A stretch of DNA of 64,000 bases from Hyphodiscus hymeniophilus (lineage: Eukaryota > Ascomycota > Leotiomycetes > Helotiales > Hyphodiscaceae). This document shows, piece after piece, positions 46,765 through 57,646 of the stretch (position 1 is the stretch's first letter; the number at the start of each line of letters is the position of its first letter). The translations under genes were made by a program, and so were the position numbers. Location: positions 1 to 64,000 of the forward strand of contig VNKQ01000004.1 in the NCBI GenBank assembly GCA_016508695.1, given 5' to 3'. The notes below the pieces were generated by a model. It was given only the letters and a program-made list of their open reading frames with translations. It did no database searches and was not told the origin of the DNA.

Positions 46765-49000
46765 TCCCTATCAGAGTGAAGTGCAATAGAGTTTTAGGTG
46801 AAGATCGTGGTGTAGGCTTCTTGTGCTGGTCTCTGTCTGATGTGCAGTTCTGGCGTAGGCTGGGTGGATTTATATTCTTGTTCAGCATTGTATAGATGAC
46901 AATTGCTTTCGAATCATGTTTGCGTAATGCTTACCGGTTGCTTATCAGTGCTTGCTGATCTTCACCGCGTATTATAAGCGCGTGCTAGGTCTCGTATCCT
47001 GGTGCTTGATGATATTGCAACAAACATTTCCCGGATAAATACTCTCTTTTATGCTCCGAGCGGACGATGACATCTGATTGGACGAACAATGACCGAGGAC
47101 AGCATATGTGATTCTTCTAGCGTACGCGGACAAACATTACAGAGCCTAAATTACGGGTATACAGGCCTAATTGCAGCACGGGGTACTTTACTGCTCTGGT
47201 GCTATTTGATATCGCTAATTATAAAGGGACTTTTGACGGAGGTGTATAACAAACCTCGAGACCTGGTCCATCTAGCACGGTTGCTGAATCAATTGGTATT
47301 ACCCGCATTTCTCAGTGCATATTCATGGGCAGCTTTGTAATATGTAATAAGACCCCTTCCAACATCGTGTGTGTTCGTAGTATGCATTTTATCAAGCTTC
47401 TATCTCGATTGTAAATATCGACTTCCCCGATGGCAGCCCGGCAGATATTTGCCTATGCAGTAGCATCGGGGGTACTAGCCACTGAAAAGAGTTCATACAT
47501 GGCGAGCATCATGTGAAAGCTTTCCGTCTTTCTGGGAATTTGATAGCAACGCCAATCCTAATTTGTCTGGGAATTGGAAGTTCACGAATCTGGATGCAGC
47601 ACAGTCTGCATTACTTACGGCAGAATTGATTGCGTTCTGTTCTGCGGCTTTATGCTCTAGCATTCTCATAGTAGGGTATGCTTCCATCGCCTGGGAGCAT
47701 TTCCAGGGCCTTTGCTGGCGAAGACACCCAAGCTGTGGCATATGTGAAAATTTGCGTTGAGATCTGATAACCATATATAGCCGGATTAACTACACAGGCT
47801 GTACGCTGACTATGTTCGTACTGGTAGGTACTCCAACTTACCATCCTGGGGCACGGCTAGCTACTCTGGGATCTCAACTAAATTTACCCAGGGCCAAAGT
47901 AAAGTATACATCTTCAATCCAGAAGCCGTTCCCCTCCTTCTTGGAACGGGGTCGAAGTACACAAAGGCAGACTGGTACAATGGAAATTGCCCTGTGATAT
48001 CGCTTCACACTCTCCGCGGTAAAAGAGCTTACAATGAGAGACGCCGGATACGAAATCCGGCTTTGGTGGTAACGGTCTATCCTCATGGTAATAATTAGTT
48101 GGAACAGCGTTTGATGTACTTTACAGCCCTTTCGAACTTAATAAGATCGAGTCAGGGCCACTCTAAAGCCCTGGAGCAGCAGATAATAAGACTATCGGGC
48201 CAGCCTGTTATGGGCGATATTGCATTTAGCAAGCTTTCGGGATGGTCAAGACTGGCTAACTACATTTTGCATTCAATATTTACAAGAAGCATGAAGCCGT
48301 TAGGTGATAGGCCCAGTTTCTTGGGCCTCGTGTATTTTAACAAGTATCCGCGGGCTGGTCGGTGGTTTGAAAACATTTGTGTCTTGGTGGGCTATATAGG
48401 TCAAGGAACTTAAACAGGTATTGTGCCCTATTCTTGGATTGAATACCCAGAGGCTGACTTGTCTACCATATTGATGTGGAAGTGCCTGACGTTATGTCAT
48501 GGCTTATTGACTCTTTATACTGGAGTCAATAGAGCGTAAAGAAATAACACAAGGCTGGACGAACCCTTTTACAGAGCGGTTCTCGGTTAATAATTGTTGA
48601 AGAAGAGCATGTAAAATCTCTACTTTCTCTTTTGACAACGTAATGTAATGCCTATCTATTGTTTTGATTACGAATCGTAATGCTATTGCTTGAGAAAAGA
48701 AGAGAATGATTCGTAGAAGTAGCTAAATGCAGGCAGAACAAGTATATACAATCTATATACCCGACATAAAAGTCTGCCGCCCGGAAGCACTATTAGTATC
48801 ATGCAGACGGACAACAATATCTCTAGATAGATCCAAGCAATAATGTGCGCCAGACCTTGGATGTCATATGCTCTACTCTAATTGGACCGCGGGGGTTGTG
48901 CTTTGCCGCTCGACCAGTCAAAATTCGAAGCGCCATTTACAGACGAAGATACTGGAAAAATACCCTATCAGCAAATCTCCTAAAACACTTTGTTACTTGA
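46765..49000. other. Gene-free stretch
   Basis: About 2.2 kb without a supported gene. Several open frames of 60-105 codons occur (for example 48099-48413 on the plus strand and 47493-47844 on the minus strand), but they show no domain, no signal peptide and no plausible joining introns. AT-rich around 48.55-48.80 kb. It could hold old gene remnants beyond recognition. Confidence 0.4.
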
Positions 49001-50005
49001 TTAATACTTACACGCAGCCCAAATGGCAAAGCTATCTGCATTGAGTGTAGTAGTTCCTGTTATCCTGCCCTGTTGCAATGCCTTGCATTCATCCCAACCC
49101 GTTGCATCATCTGAAAGATAATATTTACATTAGTATGAATATATCGGAATAAGAGTATATTATAGAAAACTGCTTCTTACCCCCAACTATGCTATCAACA
49201 GCATGAATGAGCTCATGAACCAGGACGAAAGACCGGGTTTTATACTGAAAATCAGCCTTCCGATCAACAGATGCTGCTCCAGTAGCTGCAGTACTTCTTA
49301 TTTTTTTGAACCACGGCGGACAAAGGACAATATGCAAGCCATTCCCATATGCACCATTGTCGTCATACTCTTCCTTTGGATAGAGCACGGAATTAGACCA
49401 ACGCGAAGACAAACGGGTAGTGAAGGCCCTGGAAGGGTTCAAAGAATCAGACAGTGACAGCGGCAAGATCCACGAGGCGACTTACTGTGTCTTTGGGTCC
49501 TCTTTGCAGCCTACTGCGGGCCTTCGAAATGCTCCGCGTAGCCTGCCCTCCGTATCCCAGGCGTCGTTGCAATGAAATTTGATGAACCCCTGAAGCTGAC
49601 CCGTATTGGAAGTTCGCGTATCCATTAACTTGAAATCCCCTACTTCTGTCAGCACAGAGCTCTGGTCTTAGTCAATTGAATTCTCTTACTTTGCAGCGCC
49701 TCTAAGCCTCCGGAGAAAAAAAGCTTTCTGAACACTGTAGCAGCAGGGTTAATTGATGTATCGATGTCGTTGGCAATGACACTAAGAACGTCCACAGCGT
49801 CTTGGGCATGCTGCTGCGCAAATCCGAGCTCTGTTCGAATCATCGCTTCTTGATCTGCACTACAATCCGTCTCTGGGTGCACCCGCCCCTCCGTTACTGA
49901 ATCGAATACTGAAATCGAGTTTATAATGACAGGTTCCCATGCCGCTATTTTCAGAACAAAGCTAAGCAAGAGCCCAAGCACAAGCTGAGAGTATGTAGGC
50001 ATCAT
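49001..50005 (-). CDS. Secreted zinc metalloendopeptidase (M35-like)
   Basis: Exons 49690-50005, 49486-49645, 49181-49428 and 49001-49110, 277 residues; all introns GT-AG and in frame. A signal peptide (MMPTYSQLVLGLLLSFVLKI) precedes the body. Exon 3 has the zinc motif HELIH in FVLVHELIHAVDSIVG, and the last exon gives NADSFAIWAACKY, the C-terminal NADS-type block shared by deuterolysins (M35) and lysine-specific metalloendopeptidases of fungi. The expected third zinc ligand, an Asp after HExxH, may be one of DD in VGDDATGW; the canonical GTxDxxY pattern is not seen, so the protein is divergent. It should act outside the cell on proteins. The ATG at 50005 is followed by a second one at 50002. 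Confidence 0.82.
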
Positions 50006-51536
50006 CTTGCCATGCAATATAAAAGGGCCAAGAAGAACGGGTTATGAGAGCTCAGTCGTTGCCCTTTGAAAACCGAGTGATGGCATATGGGAAGGAAGTT
50101 GATATTTAAAGCAAGAGCAGCTGCACAGCTCAAGGGCAAGCTTGTCTTTTCAGGCGATGCTCCACTGCAATGCTCCTTAGTTCTCCTGGATCGTACAGCG
50201 TCCGTGTAAACACGATACTGCTGACTTACCCTGGCCGTGGGCTCCACTTGGTGTCCAATATATGCAAAGACATATTGGTAGGGATAAAATCTTATATGCG
50301 TCTTCCTTGACAGGGTTCTTTCACCGCTATGAAGCGAGAAGTTAATAGTCGTTAGGAGTTGCCGGATTGAGTTCTAGATTGTGCAAAGCCGATATAACGT
50401 TCCACTGTGTACGGAGTAATAAGCACTAGTCGCAATGAGTAATGCGGTCTTACCAGTAGCGCTGTAAAGGAAGGCCGGCAGATTCCTTGCTGACTCGGGT
50501 ATATGCGCCTTGGCAAAAAGAATACAAATGTGCAAAATTCTGACCTGTAGGCCAACCTGAAAGTAGCAATCTGTTGTTCTTGGCATGAAGAGCCCCTCTT
50601 TCCCATGTTTCCGAAATAGTAAACAAAATCCACTCGCAACGGGCCTGGTATAGTCTCTGGATAGAAAACTGGATCCTAGCATATTAATATCTTTATATAG
50701 CAGAGTAAGGGTTGAATATCAAATTCCATAGTTAACATAGGGTTTCTGCACTTAATAGAAGGGTGTTAAAAAAAAGTATTGGAATTAGAAAGCTGACAAT
50801 CGAAGCTAAAACTACCCTGCAAACTACCTCCTCAAAGTCAGTATTTCGTGTGTTCTACAGGAGCCGTAACTGCATCTGCGATCCGTTAAGGCATAAATTA
50901 ATAAATATGTTGATTTCTTCACTAGTATAACAATTGGCGTAAGAACGAGTTCTATTAAAAGACACGAAAGTAAGATAGAGAATGAACTGAAAGAAAATTC
51001 AAGGTTTGTTTACCTACTATCGTTGCGGATCACTTGAAATATTGAGATATACATATACTTCTCTATTTAGGGGATCCATTTTCCAGGTCAGAGACTATAC
51101 AAGTTTGAAGAAAAAAAGGATTCTGGGATTAGCTGATTTCCAAGACAGAAAGCCAATTAAGCTATTGCGCAAGACCGTGCCAGTTAAAGGACTTTTCAGC
51201 TCTCAAGCGTCTGGATGGAGCAGTCTCGGTTAAGTCCGGTTTTCTCGCTACACAACTATATTTACTTGGTGGTTTGAAAGCCTTCGCGACGAAATAGCCT
51301 CGAGGTGCGCAATAATAGAAGTTGTCTGCATCCCCATCCGAGACCGAGATTCTCTAGCTAGTCATTACACAGCACTTGTAATTTTTCCCCTTATGTTAGT
51401 AAGACTTATGTCGACTACAATAGAGGCTTGTAGTCAATAGCGCAGACACATAAAATTCAGGCGTAGAGAAATCAGTACCCATATAGTTATGGCTAGAGAA
51501 CTATCTACCGAGTACTTTTCTGTTCAAAGTCTTAAA
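50006..51536. other. Gene-free stretch
   Basis: About 1.5 kb between the peptidase promoter and the 3' end of the WSC gene. Overlapping minus-strand open frames at 50352-50682 have ordinary composition but no motif I know. AT-rich at 50.68-51.00 kb. No repeat seen. Confidence 0.4.
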
Positions 51537-53519
51537 TTAGAACTTACAACGCACAATCGGCGAGAACGGCGGCAAAGCCGAACCATCGCAGCTAGTAATA
51601 TCTCCAAATTGCGGGTGTTTCTCACAGTCGATTACCTCACCATCGCAGTTGAATTCGCTGTCAACATCATTGAGGGTCGTCCAGACACAGTTGATTCCTA
51701 GTCCAAAGACGTTGGTGAAACCTGTAGTAAGAGTTGGCGGGAATGCTGGATTGTTAGCGGCAGCAAGGGCCCCGGCGGGCGCCGATATCTCATTGATCGG
51801 GTCTGCACCGCAAGGGACGGCTGGTGGTCCGTCGGGGGTCGCTTCTAGCCATAAATAGAAACCCAGGGCTTGTCCGTCGGCACCATCCTGTGACCATAAG
51901 ACGACATCCACAGCCAACGTATCGGTTTGCACTTTAGTATAGACAATCGATACAATATCCGCTCCACAACGGCTGCTTGTATCGCCAGGACATCCTATGC
52001 CGCATATCTGGAGACCTACTTGACCCTGAGCCGGGTCAGGGAAGTTGCCGCAGAAGCACTACATTGGAATCTTGGTCAGCGTATATATCGAGGCGAGCGA
52101 GGCACTTGGAGTGCGTGGACTTGCATTGTTTCCTTGGATTGCAGCCCAGGTGTTGCCTTGACTGTCACAAAACTGAGTACACACTGCTGGGGTCATGCTT
52201 GCTGAAGAAGTTGTAGGACCTCCCAGAAGACGAGGTTGACCGTCATCCGACCAACATCCCTTAGCATTCCAACCACCAGCGATTCCCGTACCCAAGCCAT
52301 CTGTTGGAGCATCTCCATCCACTGTACAAGTCCCCACATCGATATCATAGTTACCATCCACTTGATCGGTAATAATAACAAACTGGAATCCGTTATCATC
52401 CGCTCCATCATCATTATCATCTCCCAAGTCAGAACCCGCAGGGACAACCAAAGGCACGGTTCCCACCAACGGGAAAGGACCGGGAAAGACCAGAAGCGGG
52501 GCACTCAGAGGAATACCGCCGGGAACGGTGTCGTTGCTAGGATTGCCATTACTGTCAACCGATGGAATATTGATATCGCCGGGAGGGATAATTCCGGCTG
52601 GGATAAGGAAAGGGACGAAAAGAGGGGCGAGCGGAGGAATCGACACTCCAAAGCCTATCGTGCCACCGGAGCCGCAACAAGTATCTGTAATAATGCGCAA
52701 TAGAGAGCATTGCTCTTCGCATGTTGATTGCGGCGGCTCGTTGTTCGCAGAACTGGATGGTTTGAGGTTGTTGATAGCGTTGATACAGTCTGTTGTCAGC
52801 GAGAGAATTCCGCCCTGCTGAATATTACCGCAAGGCCCTTCAAGTGACGGATCCAGGCCAGCGTTGTTCGGGCTTGGCTGGTCGTTAATGGGATTGCCAC
52901 CACCAGGACCTCCACCACCAGAACCCCCACCACCAGAACCCCCACCACCAGAACCCCCACCACCAGAACCGCCCGAGCAACTTCCTCCGGCTGAGCAGGT
53001 CTGATCAGCAGCACAAGCAAGACAGAGTGTCCCGACCTCACACTCGATGCTATTATCGTTACAGCAGACGGCGTCTTGGGCATAGCAGTTGCCGTGGCTT
53101 AATGAAAGTGCACGTTAGCCATAGTAAGTACACCCAGGAAAATATCGTGAGGATTCCAATTCCACTACTTACCAGCATTTTCCCTCGAAGCAACCCACTC
53201 CTTGGAAGGTGGTCGGGTTCAAGGCGCACCACGACGATCCAACCGGCGCGCACCCGACTGTTCCCTCAAAATTGATGCAGATCTCGCCAGGGCATAGTAC
53301 GCCCGATGGGCAGTCTTCCTGGTTGCAGAGCCACCCGTTGGGGCAGGAAGGGTCTTGAGAAGTGCTGCGCTTCAGAATCTGAAGCTCGGCTCCGGGCTGG
53401 ATATACGCTGGCTTTCGCACTTTGGCAACGCCTGCGGCACCCAGAGTTGACCAGTGCAGGAGTGCCAGCAGGCCAGCTACTCGTAGAGCGGTAAGACGAG
53501 CGTGTTTTTGAGACGCCAT
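51537..53519 (-). CDS. WSC-domain secreted/cell-surface protein
   Basis: Exons 53173-53519, 52125-53097 and 51537-52058, 613 residues. It starts with a signal peptide, then a Cys-rich N-terminal part (CPNGWLCNQEDCPSGVLCPG; CYAQDAVCCNDNSIEC). A Gly/Ser linker made of GGGGS repeats lies at about 52911-52970, followed by a Pro-rich middle with an Asp-rich DDNDDGADDN. A WSC carbohydrate-binding domain follows: GCWSDDGQPRLLGG, CTQFCDSQG, then across the intron CFCGNFPDP and CPGDTSSRCGA. The last part (SQDGADGQALGFYLWLEA) is not recognised. WSC proteins bind glucans or sense the cell wall; no transmembrane segment is visible, so this one is probably secreted. The second intron is GC-AG. The stop overlaps a GTAAGT motif, so a further exon cannot be excluded. 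Confidence 0.8.
52059..52124 (-). other. GC-AG intron within the WSC domain
   Basis: On the minus strand the exon ends AAC AAT and the intron begins GCAAGT, ending in ATGTAG. Excising it joins AAIQGNN to CFCGNFPDPAQG, restoring the WSC Cys pattern in phase 0. Reading through meets a TAG directly before CFCGN. No GT donor nearby keeps the frame. Confidence 0.75.
52911..52970 (-). repeat. 15-bp repeats encoding a (GGGGS)n linker
   Basis: About four perfect or near-perfect 15-bp units (plus strand CCACCACCAGAACCC) encode tandem GGGGS between the N-terminal Cys-rich part and the rest of the WSC protein. The number of copies is likely to vary between strains. Confidence 0.85.
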
Positions 53520-55084
53520 CTTGCTAGTTGCTTAAGAATTGGTAGCAGTATTGCAGTGATGTTTTGTTGTTCGTCAGTTCTATCGGATAGCTTTGGCCTC
53601 TTAAAGAGAAGAATGGATTGACTCCCGTCTCCACGATACCGGTCGGGAAGTTATGTGAGAAGCAAGCTCAGAAAATACCAGTTCCGTTATCACAGTCTTC
53701 CCTTCTGGCTGGATCTCCTAATAATTGCTCCTGTCCGGTAGATCCACCTCGGAACGAAGGCTCTTACCCGACTCGGTCGTAGCGCTATTGAAACATGGCC
53801 TCATATATAAGCACTATAACACCAAAAATGGATATAGGATCAATCGGTGCTATGCATTGTGCCTGCTCTTGTACTGTGGTACAGTCCCTGTCCAAATTTA
53901 AGGGTTGACGTTAAAATAGGTGGGATATTTAAAGACGATGATCGAAGCGAGATTTGCCCTGCAAGCCATCCGAGTACTTTGTAAGGATCCCTGTAATCGT
54001 CCCATCTATCGCTACGCTTGACCCACTACCTTAATTCTTATATGCATGGTACTATTAAGCTGAATCTAGAAATGTGATTCGTCCAGAGTGCGAGCTTTGT
54101 TTATTTATTGTCATAGTGGATCACTAGATGAATGAGCATGTGGGGAATACCCTGCCAAGGACCCGTATTCCCGTTGCTACTACGCTGTTGATTCCACACC
54201 CACGCCAAGACTACAGTCATCGTCGCATAGCTGTAATAGCTCTCCCGACTCCCGACTAAAAGCCTCAAGTAATGAATGTCAGAAAAGAGCCGGGTTATTT
54301 CAAATTGCCTCCCACCCAATCCGACTTTTCAAAGGTGCACCTAGTATGCTCGCGAAACTATATAAATTTGCATTTATATACAAGCCTAGGTGAAGGAACC
54401 TCGAAAATACAGTATACCCTTAAGCCTTTTACCTTTGACATTTGGCATTTACTACGGAATTACTCAAAACCTTCTGTCCTCTGTTACCTATGGCAGGACA
54501 TACATACGAAGTATTTCACAGCGTTAGGTATTTAGGGAGTTAAACTATATACGAAAGATACGACGGACACGGTCGACGACGACTTTTATGAGTTAGCGTG
54601 ATAATATACATTTTGTGCTCTTGCACGTAAACTAGCGTTCTAAACGTACACCCTGTACATAGGTCTATACAATTTGCATTAGCCGGAAGGCAAGTTGAAA
54701 TAGCCCGCCCCTTGAAAATAAACGTTGTAGTCCAATGATACAGTCAGATAATACAGTCGTACGAGCGGTCGAGACCGGTCGAGATTTTACTGACCCATGT
54801 GGTCCACGAGCTTTCAATATACACTATGGAAAAATCCAAAGATTTTGGAACCTTGCTAGTGGGGTCAGGAAATAAGTGGCCGGTTGTTGTAAGAACCCCA
54901 CTAGTAAGGTTATGTCTTTTTTTCCCCTGTCTACTTCAGTCGGCAAAAGTTCCTCTTAGACGGCGCTTCGTATGAGGTCAGTTCTGGATATTTTATCTCG
55001 CAGCGATTTGGACTTATTCAAAACCTATCAAGACGGTCTCTGGCTTATTCAATTTCTCAACTCCTGCTCATCACATCCTCACCA
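53520..55084. other. Intergenic, no gene seen
   Basis: About 1.6 kb of divergent upstream space shared by the WSC gene and the PL7 lyase gene. Short open frames at 54.1-54.5 kb are not supported. Confidence 0.45.
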
Positions 55085-57345
55085 ATGCCTTCCACAGGCA
55101 GACTTGCAATGGCTTCCCGAATGGTGACTGTCGTCGGTCTTGCGACTCTGCTGAGCTCCATACCATCCGTGCTCGCCTTGAACCCATCATGCTCGCCTGG
55201 TGGTAACTTTGATATGAGCATCTGGGAGCTGCAGCTGCCCACAGGTTCACCTGGTCATCCAGACACCATCTCATCTGGTTCACTCCAAGGCTGCGCTGGA
55301 TTCAGCAACAGCGCCTTCTTCACTGCCTCTGATGGTAGTCTAGAGATGGTTGTGGATGGCCCGCCCTCTTCAGGGTGTGTTACCACTCCCAACTCTCAGC
55401 ATTGTCGAACGGAGTTGCGAGAGGAGAATCCAAGCAGCTGGTCCCCTACCGATGCAGTGAATCGCATGGCTGTCGAATTGACTGTTGTTGCTGCAGGAGG
55501 ATCAACTGTGATTGGTCAAGTTCAGTAAGTCGCCGATACGTCACCCAACAAATTACATGGATCAACCAGTACTGATCAAGTGATCTTGATAGTATCGACG
55601 ACAGCGTGTCTACCAAGCCCATCTGTGAGTTGTTTATCAACGACGATGGTCTTGTTGAGATGGGCGTTGAACAGACCCAGAAGGGCGGAAACGAAGTGCG
55701 GACAACTATCGGCACTGCTCCTATCGGCGAGCGGTTCACATATGAGCTTCGCTTTGAGGGAGGGTCACTCTCCATAAGCTTGAACAACCAGCCGTTTAAG
55801 TTTCTCAGCACATTCTCACTCGGCACGCCACCCTGCTACTTCAAGGTCGGCAACTACCTCCAGGGTCAGGAGCGCGCAGAGGTGCATTTGTTTTCCATTG
55901 GGGTGAATCACGGCACGGCACCAACATGGCCGCCCGCATCTGCAACTGGTCCTCGCACTGGGCTTGGTCCGTTCAACATCCTCTTCCAAGTTGACCATAC
56001 CTCCACCATCAGCCCAACACACACGCCCGTCTCATGCGGCGTCAAGCCCCCAGCCAAGGGGTCGGACTCGTCCGTGGTGTTGAAGCTTAGCCCGGACTTT
56101 GCCTGCTGTTCGGATTTTGAGACCACCACTATCGGTAAACTTGACCTTTGCCATAATGCCAACCAGGCTTTTGGCAGCTATCAACAAGCTGTTGGCGCAG
56201 ATCTGTTTGGGAAGAACATACACGTATTCGCATACCCAGATCTCGACTGTGCTGGCGCTGCTGTTTCCATGGACTTGTCCAATAACCTCGGTTGTATTCG
56301 AGATACTGCCGCGATTTGGAAGAGCTTCAAGATCGCGGAGTCGACATTTGAGCCCGGCTCCCCCAGTCCTGGCTGCAATGTCACGCAACCAGACAACAGT
56401 GCCGACTCAACAGCCACCTTCAATTTGTATTCGAGCTCTTGTTGCCAAGATCCCATTGAAACAATAAAAGTTGGAACCTTGGGCACTTGTCATAAAACCA
56501 ATCAGCCGTCCTCGGTCTTTACGCAACAGGTTGGCAAAAGTCTATTCGGGCAAGACATTCATATTGTTCTCTACCCCGGCGACAGCTGTGCAGACACAGA
56601 GTTCCTCGTGGTTCCGCTTTCCAATGATCCTGACTGCTATTTCAATACTGGCTTCAACAGCTTCAAGGTTGAACTGCCTCCTAGTGCCTCTGGAGGGTCA
56701 GCGAGCGTCGGCAAGGCATCGGGTGGCTGCAACACGCAACCTGACAATGGTGGAGATGCCGGCACAGCCACCCTCAAACTGTTCTCAGGAGCTGACTGCT
56801 GTTCTGAGGTCGAGAACATCAAGATTGGCAAGACCGAGGTGTGCCACAACGGAAACGCAGCCTTCAGCAGTTTCTCCATGGATGTTGGAACCAGTCTCTT
56901 TGGGGGCTCGAACCACGTTCTCCTGTATAGCGGTCAACAGTGCACCGGCAGTATCACTGTTTCTGACCTCACGAATGCCGACTCATGCTTCATCGGCAGT
57001 CAGTGGCAGAGTCTCCAGATAGGAGCGGGCGACGGAACTTGCACTGGGGCTCCCAATAACGGCGGTAACGCAGGCACCGTGACAGTTGCGCTCTTTGGCG
57101 ACGGTGACTGCTGTAAGGCTGTCGAGACAGCCAAGCTTGGGGCTCTGAACTCTTGCCACAACTCGAATTCCCAGTTCTCCAGCTTCCAAATGGACGTGGG
57201 ATCAGCCATGTTTGGGAAAAAGGTACACTTCTTGGCCTACGACCAAGCTGACTGCCAGGGCAATACGTGGTCGCAGGACCTGACCAATGATATCCAGTGC
57301 TTTGAAGGTGCTGTGTGGTCAAGTTTCCAAGTATCGGCAACTTAG
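55085..57345 (+). CDS. PL7-type polysaccharide lyase fused to four Cys-rich repeats
   Basis: Exons 55085-55524 and 55593-57345, 730 residues. A signal peptide (core VTVVGLATLLSSIPSVLA) leads into a polysaccharide lyase family 7 domain, to about residue 250: RTELRE near 108, QVH at 145-147 (the His codon is split by the intron) and YFKVGNYLQ near 230. These are the three hallmark motifs of PL7 alginate/polyuronate lyases, carrying the substrate-neutralising Arg and Gln, the catalytic base His and the Tyr. A short Pro/Thr linker then leads to four tandem repeats of about 90-95 residues (56065-56345, 56395-56685, 56750-57030, 57058-57342). Each has the pattern CC...E..K.G....CH..N, then LFG...H...Y...C.G, then C....W.SF. 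I do not know a name for this repeat; it may bind carbohydrate. The protein should act outside the cell on uronate polymers. Start among three near ATGs is uncertain. Confidence 0.82.
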
Positions 57346-57646
57346 TCATTGAATATTGATTTATGGGGTGCTGAGCTCTTGATTTCATGAACTAAATACG
57401 CGGATAGATACAATGGCATAAGTTACAAGAGGCTTTACATGCAATGCTAGTCATATCCAGTAACCTAAAGTAAATAGGCTGATCCGAGCTTACGTAATCG
57501 GGCCCAAGCAAGCCACCACCCCTCCTGCCAGGGGAATGCCGGAGCTAATGCATGAGTGCCCTCAAACCAAGGCTGAAATAAAATCTTCCCATCCAATATC
57601 GTCAACGTCAACATGCTCCCTTTTTCCATTCTTTGTTGACATTGTC
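57346..57646. other. Short intergenic region
   Basis: About 300 bases between two plus-strand genes. An in-frame ATG at 57536 could extend the SUV3 start. Nothing else seen. Confidence 0.4.

Noticed and set aside
48000..48090. Hairpin-like stretch (GCCGGATACGAAATCCGGC) considered as tRNA or terminator
   Set aside because: No tRNA cloverleaf, no B-box sequence and no T-run follows; a single stem is not enough.
52236..52703. 155-codon plus-strand open frame
   Set aside because: Antisense to the WSC-protein middle region.
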